Assembly (NCBI GenBank): GCA_040772845.1 | Contig: JAXGXG010000001.1 | Span: forward strand, 6,076,001-6,140,000 | Source of the DNA: PWXP01 sp040772845 | GTDB lineage: Bacteria > Planctomycetota > Planctomycetia > Pirellulales > Thermoguttaceae | Direction: 5' to 3' | Length of the DNA stretch: 64,000 bases | Part shown: in pieces, positions 17,917-27,164 of the stretch | Numbering within the stretch: the first letter of the stretch is position 1 | How the letters are laid out: every line of letters begins with the position of its first letter | Notes under the pieces: generated by a model | The model's input: the letters and a program-made list of their open reading frames with translations, nothing else | Databases searched by the model: none | What the model was told of the DNA's origin: nothing | Made by a program: the position numbers and the translations under genes

Positions 17917-20499
17917 TCACGGCCGATACCGCCGCAGGACTTCCTTGCGATGCCGGGCTCGCTTCATGCTGAAAGTGCCCAACACAATGGCAAAGGCTAC
18001 CACGCCCATTCCGCCCAGCCCGATGGGTACGGCATGGGCGGTAATCCAGGCGAAGAAGTCCCCCGCGGCCGCCGATGGTTCGGACGCAGCCGGGTGCGGT
18101 GCGCTACCGTCGCCCCGTGCAGGCTGGCGGGCGTCCGCAGCTTCAGCCGGCCGTGGCCGGGATGCGGGACGGTCTCGATCAAGCGGAGTGGAGGCCGCCG
18201 CGCCTTCGGCCGCTTGGTCCGCGCGGGATTGAGCCGCCACGGATGCCGCGCGAGCGGACGAACCTTCCGCCGGGCCGCTTAGCGCGCCGCGAAGGACCTC
18301 GTGCAAATGGTCCGGAGCCGCGGTTGCAGGCGAATCGTTCTCGACGACCGCGGCAACCTGGGCAGGTGGAAGAGCTGCTTCCGGCTGTTCCGCCGGGCCG
18401 TATGCCGCGGCGATTTCGGTTTCTATCGTCTCCGGCAGCGGCCGTGGGACCAACCCGGCGCCAAGCAATGCTTCGCGTCCGCCGCCCTCGTTGAGGAAGG
18501 CGAAGAACGCTTGGGCTGCCTCCGACGCCTTGGGCGAAAGATGCAAGTGCACCGGCCTGGCCAATGGGTAGCCTTCAGGCACGCGGTCGGGTGCCGGCGG
18601 GACGGCTTCCGATGTGCCGGGCGGGAGGATGGCCAGTAGCTTGACCTTCGTTTCATGCCGCCCGACCTTGGTCAGGTCCACCAGTCCCAACGCGCCTGGT
18701 TGCGAGGCTACCGACAGGATCACACGTTCTGAGTTCGGACGCACCGTCATTTTCGTCCGTTTCGCGTCGGGCCCCATCGCCTGGTCTACCAGTTGCATGA
18801 GCGCGTCGTTCGCCGGCAGACCGTACAGCACGATCCTTTCCGCCGTACCCGTCCTACCCGGCCATCGGTCGACTTCACCTGCCAGGATCTGCCGCAAGTC
18901 GTCCATGGTCAACTGGTGGAACACATTCTCCGGATGTACCACCACGCCCACGGCACGACTTCCGAGCACCATTTCCTGCCCGGCTTGTTCGATGACTGGC
19001 CCGCCCAACGTCTCGTCGAGTCCATCATCCACCAGTAGCAACTGCGTCTTGCCCGTCTTCAGTCTTTCGCATGCCTGCTCCGCGTTCCCGCCGCCTTCGT
19101 CGAGCGTCACCTGCACGGCCATTTTCGCCCGAGCGAATTCCAGCGCCACCGCCTTGATCGCCTCGCCCACCCCAGCCAGATCACACACGACAACCGGTTG
19201 GCCTTTGCCTGCCTTCATTGCTTCAACTCGCTGCTCAGCCAGCATCTGCTCTTGGTCGACTAGCGAATAGAGCCCACACTGTTGGATTGTGGCGACGGCT
19301 TGGTTGCTACAAACAAACTCTACGAAAGCCTTGCCGGCGTCGGATGCATTAGGCGAAACCAAGAACGAGAGTGTTATATGCAGGGGATACCTGCCGAGGA
19401 CGATATTACCGCGCGTCGGGGCCATTGGCGCTCCGTCTTCAGGCTCCGAAATTGGCACTATTCGTACTCCCTTGGGCTCTTCATCGGTAGGCAGCAGAAT
19501 ACAATAGCCAATTGCGCCAGGCGTCTTTGCCACTTCTTCGGTGACCTTTGCGTCATCCTCATAGCGAGCAAACGGCCCACCCCCTGGAAAACGCATTCGG
19601 TTCTCTGCATGCCAGTCTCGCAAGTCTTTCCACAGCAACGGCTCCCCTGGTTCGGGGCGCGGCATATTGGGAAAGTCGATCGTTTCTCCGCCCAAAACTT
19701 GCTCATTAAACAACCACCAGCTAAGTCTCGGGTATTTGGTGCCAATCCGTACGATGCTTCGGTTGAAGCTACTCATGGCAGACCAATTGCCGATCTTCTC
19801 ATGGTAAATGGCCTTCACCTGACTGAGTGTCAGGCATCGCAACCGGTTGCTACCGTGGACAACGATTACTAATACTGCGCGACAGAAGGCTCTTTCTTCG
19901 GGCTGCCGCCGCGGATCGGGGAAAGCCTGCTGGAGCGATTCTCGCTCTGCTTGCGTAAGGGGGCGGTTCAAGACCGCGGCCTCTGCCCGACCTGCGATCA
20001 ACTTGCGCAAGCCCTTCTCGATACCGTCCGCTTCGTAGAAGAGTTGTGGAGGCGCGGCACCTGCTTGGGGAGCGTCGAGTCGGCCAAGAAACTCAGGATA
20101 TAACCTCTCCAGAACGGCATTGCCTGCACCGCTACCGGCCATGACAACCGACCTGCTTTGGACGCCATCGACAACGGACGTATCACGTCGACGTTGCGCA
20201 TCACGCATGCGACTCTCGAGGCTGGTGGCCTCTTCTCGGAGTCGTTCATCTTCCCGGCGGAACTCCTCGATCGAGAGTTTTCGATTGGGGGAATTCAAAT
20301 CGTCATATAGAGTCTTGCGGCGTTCCTGCACCTGCAGGAACTGCGGCACCAATTCTCGGAGTTCTGCCTCGGCCTCCCTTTGCACCTCGCCCCCAAGCAT
20401 CGGGCGCTGTGGCTCCATGTCATCGGGCAGCGACTGCGCCGGAAGGGCCTGGACAACCAGCCAACCGGTCAGGCAGAAAGCACATGGCCTTCCCATCAT
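17917..20499 (-). CDS. Membrane-anchored protein with two PstS-like periplasmic binding domains
   Basis: An 860-residue protein, last of the four-gene operon. The ATG at 20499 overlaps the TGA of the HEAT gene (ATGA) and has AAAGGA upstream. Order of parts: signal peptide (about 1-22), an Arg/Glu-rich coiled coil (about 30-110), a first PBP-like domain (SVVMAGSGAGNAVLERLYPE, then LSQVKAIYHEKIGNW, GAIGYCIL), a second one from about 450 (VVVCDLAGVGEAIKAVALEF, DDLRQILAGEVDRWPG), a long Ala/Pro-rich linker, one membrane helix (VPIGLGGMGVVAFAIVLGTF) and a basic tail. PstS domains bind phosphate or other anions. Fused and tethered copies without PstA/B/C nearby suggest sensing or scaffolding rather than transport (inference). 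Confidence 0.75.
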   Translation of the reverse strand: MMGRPCAFCLTGWLVVQALPAQSLPDDMEPQRPMLGGEVQREAEAELRELVPQFLQVQERRKTLYDDLNSPNRKLSIEEFRREDERLREEATSLESRMRDAQRRRDTSVVDGVQSRSVVMAGSGAGNAVLERLYPEFLGRLDAPQAGAAPPQLFYEADGIEKGLRKLIAGRAEAAVLNRPLTQAERESLQQAFPDPRRQPEERAFCRAVLVIVVHGSNRLRCLTLSQVKAIYHEKIGNWSAMSSFNRSIVRIGTKYPRLSWWLFNEQVLGGETIDFPNMPRPEPGEPLLWKDLRDWHAENRMRFPGGGPFARYEDDAKVTEEVAKTPGAIGYCILLPTDEEPKGVRIVPISEPEDGAPMAPTRGNIVLGRYPLHITLSFLVSPNASDAGKAFVEFVCSNQAVATIQQCGLYSLVDQEQMLAEQRVEAMKAGKGQPVVVCDLAGVGEAIKAVALEFARAKMAVQVTLDEGGGNAEQACERLKTGKTQLLLVDDGLDETLGGPVIEQAGQEMVLGSRAVGVVVHPENVFHQLTMDDLRQILAGEVDRWPGRTGTAERIVLYGLPANDALMQLVDQAMGPDAKRTKMTVRPNSERVILSVASQPGALGLVDLTKVGRHETKVKLLAILPPGTSEAVPPAPDRVPEGYPLARPVHLHLSPKASEAAQAFFAFLNEGGGREALLGAGLVPRPLPETIETEIAAAYGPAEQPEAALPPAQVAAVVENDSPATAAPDHLHEVLRGALSGPAEGSSARAASVAAQSRADQAAEGAAASTPLDRDRPASRPRPAEAADARQPARGDGSAPHPAASEPSAAAGDFFAWITAHAVPIGLGGMGVVAFAIVLGTFSMKRARHRKEVLRRYRP

Positions 20500-21425
20500 C
20501 TTGTCCTTTCTCTTGTGGACTGACGTCGATGAGCCTTGTTCTGCTCCCACCAGTTTCGATACTTCTCCTGCTCCTGGCCGAAGTTCTGGCCGGTGATATC
20601 GCGCAAGGCATAATAGGCCCGCCTTCGTACGCTTCTGTCCGAGTCGGACATGGCCTCGACCAATACCTCCACGGCCTCGTCACTTCCCGTGTTATGCAGG
20701 CCGGCAGCGGCACACGCTCTCAACTCCGGATGCTCGCTGGTCCGGAGCACATTTGTCAGCACGGAAACCACATCCGGATGGTCGAGTCGCCCCACCAATA
20801 CGGCTGCATAGCAGCGAGTCCAGAGGGCATAGTCCGGATTTCTGCACAATGCCTTGAGTTGGTTCTTGCGCCTTTCAGTTGCTCTTTCAATCTCTGCCGG
20901 CGAAGCTGGCCCGATTGCCCCCTTGAGGATCAACTCCAGAAGAAAAGGCGCTGCTGGATTCCGACGCAAATCATCTCGACCAAGCGGAGTTACCCACGAA
21001 ACGTCGGGCCTCATCATCATCCCTTCTTGCAGCACCTCCGTGCCAGGAGGGGCAATTTCTCCAGCAATGATTCCATTTATTGGGCCAGTCAACATGCGCG
21101 TGGCATTTACGAGTGCGACTCTCAGAAGCTCTTGCCGTCGCCTATTTACCTCCGGTTCACGGATCCAACTGAGCATGCTTTCCGCGATAATTCGGCGCTG
21201 CCTGTCCTCGCTTGCTTGCATCCGTTCGAGAAGGGGCACCGCAGCGGCACCGCGGAGCAGGATGGCTTCGCGGGCATCGCCATACGCTGCCTCCTCTGCG
21301 TCAACGGCACGGTCGATCAGTTCTTTCAGTAATTCTGCTTCCTGTGGCACCTGACCGACGAGAGGTGTATCCATAGCAAACAACACGCAAAGACCGAATA
21401 CCATGATGTTGCAGGGTCGCGGCAT
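20496..21425 (-). CDS. Exported HEAT-repeat protein
   Basis: A 309-residue protein with a signal peptide (NIMVFGLCVLFAMDTPLVG) and C-terminal HEAT repeats at about 205-285: ALWTRCYAAVLVGRLDHPDV, VLRTSEHPELRACAAAGLHN, AMSDSDRSVRRRAYYALRD. The repeats form an alpha-solenoid for protein contacts. The middle is unassigned. CAGGAG stands 8 nt before the ATG. It lies 32 bp after the deiminase gene and overlaps the next gene by 4 bp, so the four products are probably made together. A scaffold role for the deiminase or the PBP protein is inferred from position only. Confidence 0.8.
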   Translation of the reverse strand: MPRPCNIMVFGLCVLFAMDTPLVGQVPQEAELLKELIDRAVDAEEAAYGDAREAILLRGAAAVPLLERMQASEDRQRRIIAESMLSWIREPEVNRRRQELLRVALVNATRMLTGPINGIIAGEIAPPGTEVLQEGMMMRPDVSWVTPLGRDDLRRNPAAPFLLELILKGAIGPASPAEIERATERRKNQLKALCRNPDYALWTRCYAAVLVGRLDHPDVVSVLTNVLRTSEHPELRACAAAGLHNTGSDEAVEVLVEAMSDSDRSVRRRAYYALRDITGQNFGQEQEKYRNWWEQNKAHRRQSTRERTR

Positions 21426-21457
21426 AGCTCATACTCCTGAAGTTAGTGGGGGACGCA

Positions 21458-24400
21458 TTATTCCCACCAAGTCACGTCGGGTGGCGTCCGGGTGGCGTTC
21501 GTTCCGCAGTGGACTCCTCCCTGCCAGACATGGTAGCAGTCCCATGAATCGATGAATTGAACGTTAAGACCGCCTAGCTGACCTTTCACATACGTCTCGA
21601 ACAGATCCTCGGTGCCGCTTCTGGGCCCAAACGGTTTGGCGGTAACCAGGGTCCCTCCACTAACCAGGCAGTTTGCCATATTAGGAACATATGCACGGGC
21701 TAGGCCATTCTCTTCGTCCCATCTGAACAAAGCGGGGATTTCAACGAAAGCCGCATCAGAAAGCTGTAAGGTCCCGGCAAGCGTCGCTCGTATTGAGCCA
21801 ATACACGTCTGGCAGCTAGCATTGTACGTAAGCCACTGCTGACAGGTGAGAAGAAAACGGACTGTCATCAATGCAGAATACAGATTGCCATTTCTATCTC
21901 TCGACATCTTAGACATCTGGACCACCGAATATCGAGACGTGGCGTCTGGTATCCTCCCGGTTTCCCACGGAGCCACAGTCAACTGTGTGCCGGTACTGGC
22001 GACAACCCGTTTGATTTGTCCTCGTCCGGTCCCCTCGCTGATGGCAACGTAGCCGTCGACCCATTTCCCTGCGGGCCAATTCTTGGTTCCGTCAACAAGG
22101 GTCGTGGCTGTCGCAGTCTCCGCGACGCCTAGGTCCTCATCTCCTTCGGTAAACATGCACCGATAAGCGGACCTTGCCACGAGTTGATATTCAGAGTCTG
22201 TACCGGGAACCGTGGTCCAGGCTGTCTTCACAGTAACTGTTGTGGCGGTGTTACTCTGGATTTGCCTCACCTGCCCGGCGCCGGTACCGGCCGTAATCTC
22301 TACGAAGCCGTCTTTCCACTCGCCGCCGTCGTTGGCACTCCAGTTCTTGACGCCATCGGTAAGCGTGGTAGCGCCGGCATCTGTTGCCGTCCCCTCGTCC
22401 TGTCGATTGAGTTCGTTGAGCAATTCGATGGCGCAATCGGTATCGGCAATCAGGACCTTGAATCCACTACTGCCGTCGGGTACAAAACTAATGACCTCAT
22501 CCACGTGCCCGACCCCGAGCCAGCCCACGTCCAACTCGATCACGGGCGATTGGACCGCCTGACGTTCGAAAAAGTCTTTCAGAGGCGGCTCCATATCCAA
22601 ACCGACCACGATCCGCCCCATTTTGTAGTGCGTGCCATCCACCGTCACGGGCGGCGTTACTTCCACATTGCCACCCCAATTCTCTGGGACATGATCAGTT
22701 CCGGCACCAGACAAGCCGAAGTCTTTCTGTAAGAATTGCTCACTCGCCCAAAGATGCAAATCGCTACCGCGAGGCAATTCGAGAGCGACGTGTCTCACAG
22801 CAGCCTCAGGTTGTGACTGGTACATTGGTCGTTGATAATAGCCAATCTCGACTTGATCTTGAAGCCATACGCTATTGTACTGACTTTCGGGCACAGTCAC
22901 CACTGTGCAAGACTCATTTGCTAACGCGGATGTTACAGCCTGTGCAAAGCTAGGGTCCGCGTCCGACACATACACCTCCTCGGCGGGCTGAGTATTGGGC
23001 AGCAAGATAAACGGTGCAACCGTGATGCGGACCTCATCGCGATGCAGAACGCTGCCGGCAAGCAAGAGTTCGTACGCCAGCATAACCACTCCGCTTTGCA
23101 GACCTTCGACCCGAATGTCGCCCCCGGTACAATGAAATCGCTTCCAATTCTCGACTGAGGGGTCCCCGAATCCGACGACGGCGACCTCATCTCCGTCGTA
23201 GATGAACTCGTTCACGCGAGTGTATTGCCACTGGCCGTCCACCTGTTCCTGTAGAAAAAGACGGATTGCTCCATCGCCCGATACCTTGTAGAGTCGCAGC
23301 ACTGGCGTCAGGTCGCTATAGATCACTTCCTCAAGCGGTTCGTACACCAAACCCAGCCCTCGAAGCGTCCCTAGTCCCAGGTCTTCAAGATCGTCATCAC
23401 CTTCCACTGTGAACGCATTGTCATTGCTCCAGATATCAGGACCGACAAACCCATTGTCCGGATAGCGATCCACATTGTCGTCATCATCGTTTGGCCACAC
23501 GATGAGCCCATACTTGAACTGGGGATACACCTCATACAGATTGTTGTCGGATGGGTGTGCCTCTAAGAAGTCCTCTCCTGAACTTGAACTGTTTGAGGCA
23601 TCGATCACCCCATTGTTGTCGCTATCAACGTCAATGTCACAGCCGAGGAACAGGTAACTAATGGCGTCGCGAGGAACATAGCCGGCAGACGGTTCGTTGA
23701 GATAATAAAATCCGTAGCCCGTATAGTCTAATCCGGTGATCGCTTCCCACGCAGACTCCAGGTGAAGGTCGAGAACGACGTGTTCATCCTTAGCAAGATC
23801 GCGATCGGCTGCGGATTCCTGGGTTCCGTCAGCCATATATCGCAACAAATTCGGGAAGGTGGTAATCCATTGTCCATCCCTCTTCGGGCAAATCTCAAGC
23901 CCGAAGTCCAGGACGTCCGGATCTAGTGTTCGGTTCATTGGAGAATTGCCGTCTCTCGTGTGCCACGCAACATCATTATTGTCATTGACTGGTACGATCA
24001 GTCCGACGATCTCTTCGCTCAACACACCAGGATACTCGTGGTAATCTTCACTCTCGCTACGTGACGGCGGACGATGGGACGTACCAAGATTGTCGTTGTC
24101 TGTATCGGCGTCTAAGTCGACGTCGGAAACTGACATCCAACGATAGACAGGGCCCTCGCCTTCGGTGTCGTACACCATCGTGCAACGGATCACACACCAG
24201 AAGTGATGGTTCGGGCCAATTCCTTCTCCAGAAGTGCCGGATGCGAGGATACCTCGCCAATGAGTCTCCGATTCGCTAACCTTGGACCACTTGGTATCCG
24301 ACGCCCATGACACCATGTCGGATTTCACGATGGTTCCTTCGTTACTGTACAAATAGATATGCAGTTCCGTGTCTTGCTGAGTCACCAGTTGGAAGCCAGC

Positions 24401-24565
24401 ACCTACATTTTGTGCCGCTGAGTGGCCCCTGTCTACACATACGTCGATCCGTCTCTCATCTGCCTGGGCGTAATCACCCAACTGAAGAACTCCGGCAAGT
24501 AAAATACTCAGGCATGTGGAGCGATAAAGAGACGTTTTGCGCAACCTTGTGGTGATTGTAATCAC
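21458..24565 (-). CDS. Secreted protein-arginine deiminase (animal PAD-type) with inserted repeat domains
   Basis: A 1035-residue protein with a signal peptide (CLSILLAGVLQLGDYAQA). The C-terminal half matches animal peptidylarginine deiminases, Ca2+-dependent enzymes that turn protein arginine into citrulline: SVWLQDQVEIGYYQ, NWGGNVEVTPPVTVDGTHY, VGWLGVGHVDEVISFVPD, IPALFRW, PNMANCLV, KPFGP, and the C-terminal GGVHCGTNATRTPPDVTWW. All four catalytic positions are present: D570, H687, D689, C1020. Two related roughly 70-residue beta repeats (about 724-796 and 812-882) sit within the catalytic fold. Residues 148-160, 310-322 and 360-385 are Asp/Asn-rich and may bind calcium, as the PAD middle domain does. 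GTG start overlaps the upstream TGA (GTGA). Homologues in cyanobacteria are known; this context is not known to me. Confidence 0.9.
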   Translation of the reverse strand: MITITTRLRKTSLYRSTCLSILLAGVLQLGDYAQADERRIDVCVDRGHSAAQNVGAGFQLVTQQDTELHIYLYSNEGTIVKSDMVSWASDTKWSKVSESETHWRGILASGTSGEGIGPNHHFWCVIRCTMVYDTEGEGPVYRWMSVSDVDLDADTDNDNLGTSHRPPSRSESEDYHEYPGVLSEEIVGLIVPVNDNNDVAWHTRDGNSPMNRTLDPDVLDFGLEICPKRDGQWITTFPNLLRYMADGTQESAADRDLAKDEHVVLDLHLESAWEAITGLDYTGYGFYYLNEPSAGYVPRDAISYLFLGCDIDVDSDNNGVIDASNSSSSGEDFLEAHPSDNNLYEVYPQFKYGLIVWPNDDDDNVDRYPDNGFVGPDIWSNDNAFTVEGDDDLEDLGLGTLRGLGLVYEPLEEVIYSDLTPVLRLYKVSGDGAIRLFLQEQVDGQWQYTRVNEFIYDGDEVAVVGFGDPSVENWKRFHCTGGDIRVEGLQSGVVMLAYELLLAGSVLHRDEVRITVAPFILLPNTQPAEEVYVSDADPSFAQAVTSALANESCTVVTVPESQYNSVWLQDQVEIGYYQRPMYQSQPEAAVRHVALELPRGSDLHLWASEQFLQKDFGLSGAGTDHVPENWGGNVEVTPPVTVDGTHYKMGRIVVGLDMEPPLKDFFERQAVQSPVIELDVGWLGVGHVDEVISFVPDGSSGFKVLIADTDCAIELLNELNRQDEGTATDAGATTLTDGVKNWSANDGGEWKDGFVEITAGTGAGQVRQIQSNTATTVTVKTAWTTVPGTDSEYQLVARSAYRCMFTEGDEDLGVAETATATTLVDGTKNWPAGKWVDGYVAISEGTGRGQIKRVVASTGTQLTVAPWETGRIPDATSRYSVVQMSKMSRDRNGNLYSALMTVRFLLTCQQWLTYNASCQTCIGSIRATLAGTLQLSDAAFVEIPALFRWDEENGLARAYVPNMANCLVSGGTLVTAKPFGPRSGTEDLFETYVKGQLGGLNVQFIDSWDCYHVWQGGVHCGTNATRTPPDVTWWE

Positions 24566-25338
24566 TGGGAGTTCCCCTTGCTTGGTTGAGTCGTTGCGTG
24601 AAGTTGCTTCTCTACGTTGGGTAAACGGCTTGTCCGAATGGTCCGGGCCGTCGGCGATTCCGGGTACCGCTTAATGAACCACTCATAAACTCGCTTTGCT
24701 GCTGACCACTGCTCGTCCCACTCGTAACTAACGCCAATAAGATAAGCAGCAGTCCGAGCCGCATTAGTGTCCGGGTACGTTAGCATGACTGCTTTGTATT
24801 CCCGAATGACATTTGCAGGGTCCTGCTGGAGATTGTCCGCGATGCTCGCTGCCAAGAACAAGGAGCGAGGAGCCCAGGGGGCGCTGGGCGATACTCTCTG
24901 TGCCAGCACATGGCATCTGCGGGCGTCAAGGTAATGCGAAATGCCTGAATTGGCAGCACCCTTCTGATGATATGCCCATGACTGCTGGTCTCGGCTCGCC
25001 GAAGACCGGGGCGTGTCAAGCAGTATGTCACACAATTCAATAGCTTTGCTCCATTGTTGTGCTTCCATGTACACGTCAGCCAGCATCAAGATGAGGCGGG
25101 CCTTTTCGTCGCCGCGACGGGCTTCTTCGGGGGTGAGGGATTTGCCGGACTTGGCGGCTTCGATGAGCCGCTCGATGCCCGTGGGGATTTCGCCGTGGAC
25201 GACCACGAACCCGCGCTCGGGCTCAAACGGCTTGGCCTTCTCGAACCACTCGACCGCTTCCTCCAAATGCTCCGACAGGTAGGCCATCAGCCCGGCCCGC
25301 AGGTAGATGGCGTAACTGGTCTGGTCAAGCGAACCAGA

Positions 25339-25368
25339 GTAGCAGGCACGCTCCGTCGTGCCGTCCGC
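25339..25368 (-). repeat. VAGTLRVPSA-type dispersed repeat, inverted copy
   Basis: The reverse complement of the family sequence with one extra base (..GCTCCGTCGTGCCG..). It lies inside the TPR reading frame, where it is read as GADGTTERACYS. Confidence 0.6.
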
Positions 25369-25513
25369 CCCCGCAGGACATACGGTCCAGGCTGCTGCTA
25401 CGGAGGCGGGTGGCAGAGACTCCGGGGCGGGAGTGTCTTCTTCATTGGAAGCGGACGGCATAGGAGCGGTGTTCGAGGGTTGTTCGTCAAGAGCGGACGG
25501 CACGCTCAGTGGG

Positions 25514-25542
25514 GCGGACGGCACGCGGAGCGTGCCTGCTAC
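25514..25542 (+). repeat. VAGTLRVPSA-type dispersed repeat
   Basis: A 29-bp element GCGGACGGCACG...CTGCTAC; on the minus strand it encodes VAGTLRVPSA in the TPR frame. Decayed partial copies (AGCGGACGGCA) lie just to the left near 25456 and 25489. Confidence 0.7.
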
Positions 25543-26074
25543 TTTGGTGTACCAAACAACGGCGGCTTGGGCGTGCGTGGCGGCGGCGGGGAGATCGAAT
25601 TGCTGTTCGAGCTTCACGTCGATCAGCCGAACGTGGGCGTCGCCCGTCCAGGGGCTGGCGGGGAATTCGTTGACGAGCCGCTCGAAAGACGCTACCGACT
25701 TCTCGGCGGCAGGTTTGACAGCCTCGGCATAGAGAATACCTGCATGGTAGAGGGCTTCGGGCAGGTACGTACTTGCCGGGAAGCGAGCAATGAGTTTCTC
25801 CCAATACGGCAGTGCTTCGGCCCGCGTGGCTCGTAGCATGGCGCGAGTGTCCGCAGATGCAACTTCGCGGGGCTTCGCCTTGGAATCGGACTTTGCCTCG
25901 GCCCGGGCAGCCGTGAGCGTCTCGGCCTGCCGTGCAGCCAACTCTTCGATCAATAGGGCCAATTCCCGGAGTGTGTGCTCGCGCCAGGCGGCGTCAGGCG
26001 TTGCGTCCAGACTGACCAGATAGGCGGCTTTGGCGGCGGCGAGGCCGGGGGAGTCGTCGGTTCGGGCGGCGGGG

Positions 26075-26103
26075 GCGGACGGCACACGGAGTGTGCCTGC
26101 TAC
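26075..26103 (+). repeat. VAGTLRVPSA-type dispersed repeat
   Basis: A 29-bp element identical over its length to the copy at 26129-26157; its core CGGCACACGGAGTGTGCC is an imperfect palindrome. Read as VAGTLRVPSA in the TPR frame. Confidence 0.75.
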
Positions 26104-26128
26104 ATTGGCGGACGGGATGGTATGTGAG

Positions 26129-26157
26129 GCGGACGGCACACGGAGTGTGCCTGCTAC
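26129..26157 (+). repeat. VAGTLRVPSA-type dispersed repeat
   Basis: Identical to the copy 54 bp to the left, giving two VAGTLRVPSA segments separated by about 8 residues in the TPR frame. Confidence 0.75.
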
Positions 26158-27132
26158 GGTGAGGCCGACCAGGGCTCGGGCCTGGCCCAAAGCGGCGAAC
26201 GAACGGTGCGGTTGCAGGGCGAGGCGCATCGGGGCGCGCAGTACGTGGTCGAATGCATTACGCGCCTGCTCGAACCGGCCCAGTACGTTGTAGATCACCC
26301 CGAGCGACAGGGCCAACCGGAATCTCTCGTCGGGCACGGCAAGTTGAGCAGGGATGAGGTCCGAACGCCGATCCGTGTGGTCGATGAGCCGAGCGAGTCC
26401 GGCGAGGAATCGGCCGGAGGGGTCTTCCATTTGCTTAACGGCATGGTCCTTGGCCTCGCGTAGGGCGGCGGCCGCGGCTGCATGGCGGGCTTCGAGCAGG
26501 GCAGGGAGAACACCTGCATGTACACGCGGCCGGCAGGTTGAAACTTCCCCTCCTTTCGGAGCTTTTCGGCCTGATCGTATAGCCGCTTGGCTGCGCCGGC
26601 GGTGAAGTTGCTTGCGAGCCGGCCTCGGAGCAGGGCGAGGAGGTAGCCATCCTTCACGCCGCGATACTGGAGCACCTTGAGCCCGAACTCGACGGTCTGC
26701 TTCGCCTTCTCCATATCGTCGCGGGCCATATAGAGCATGGCCAGTACGTCGGCCGCTTCGGCAACGGCCTCGTCGGGCGAGTCGCCTGCCTGCCGGAGGA
26801 TTGCCTCCAGCGTCTGGGCCGCTTCGCCCGGTTTGCCACACTGGGCAGCGAGCCAGGCGGCATAGATGGCCCCCTGCTGTGCGGCAAAGCCCTGCTTCGC
26901 CTGCATGGCCAGATATTGACGCGCACCGTCGGTCTGGCCCAGGCCCAGCAGGATGCGGCCATACACGGCCGCGGCCTTCGCCCGATCGTCCGGGGTCCCG
27001 CGCTGGACGATCGCGTCGGCCAGCTTCTTTGCCGCAGCGTAGTCTTCCTTGCCCAAAGCCTCTTCAAGCGAACTCCACTTCGGCGCCGGCGGCGGTTGGG
27101 CTGCCACGGGGAGCGCCGGCAGAAGAATCAGG

Positions 27133-27164
27133 AAGAGGCAAAGAGGTGAAGAGGTGAAGAGGTA
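27133..27164 (-). repeat. 8-bp tandem repeat in the signal-peptide region of the TPR gene
   Basis: Four consecutive units on the plus strand: AAGAGGCA, AAGAGGTG, AAGAGGTG, AAGAGGTA. Adding one unit shifts the downstream frame by 8 nt and would put ATG 27192 in frame with the hydrophobic core and the mature protein. It has the form of a slipped-strand contingency tract. Confidence 0.7.

Noticed and set aside
25339..26157. The repeated 29-bp elements as a CRISPR array
   Set aside because: Spacing is irregular, one copy is inverted and copies lie inside a reading frame; no cas genes are present.
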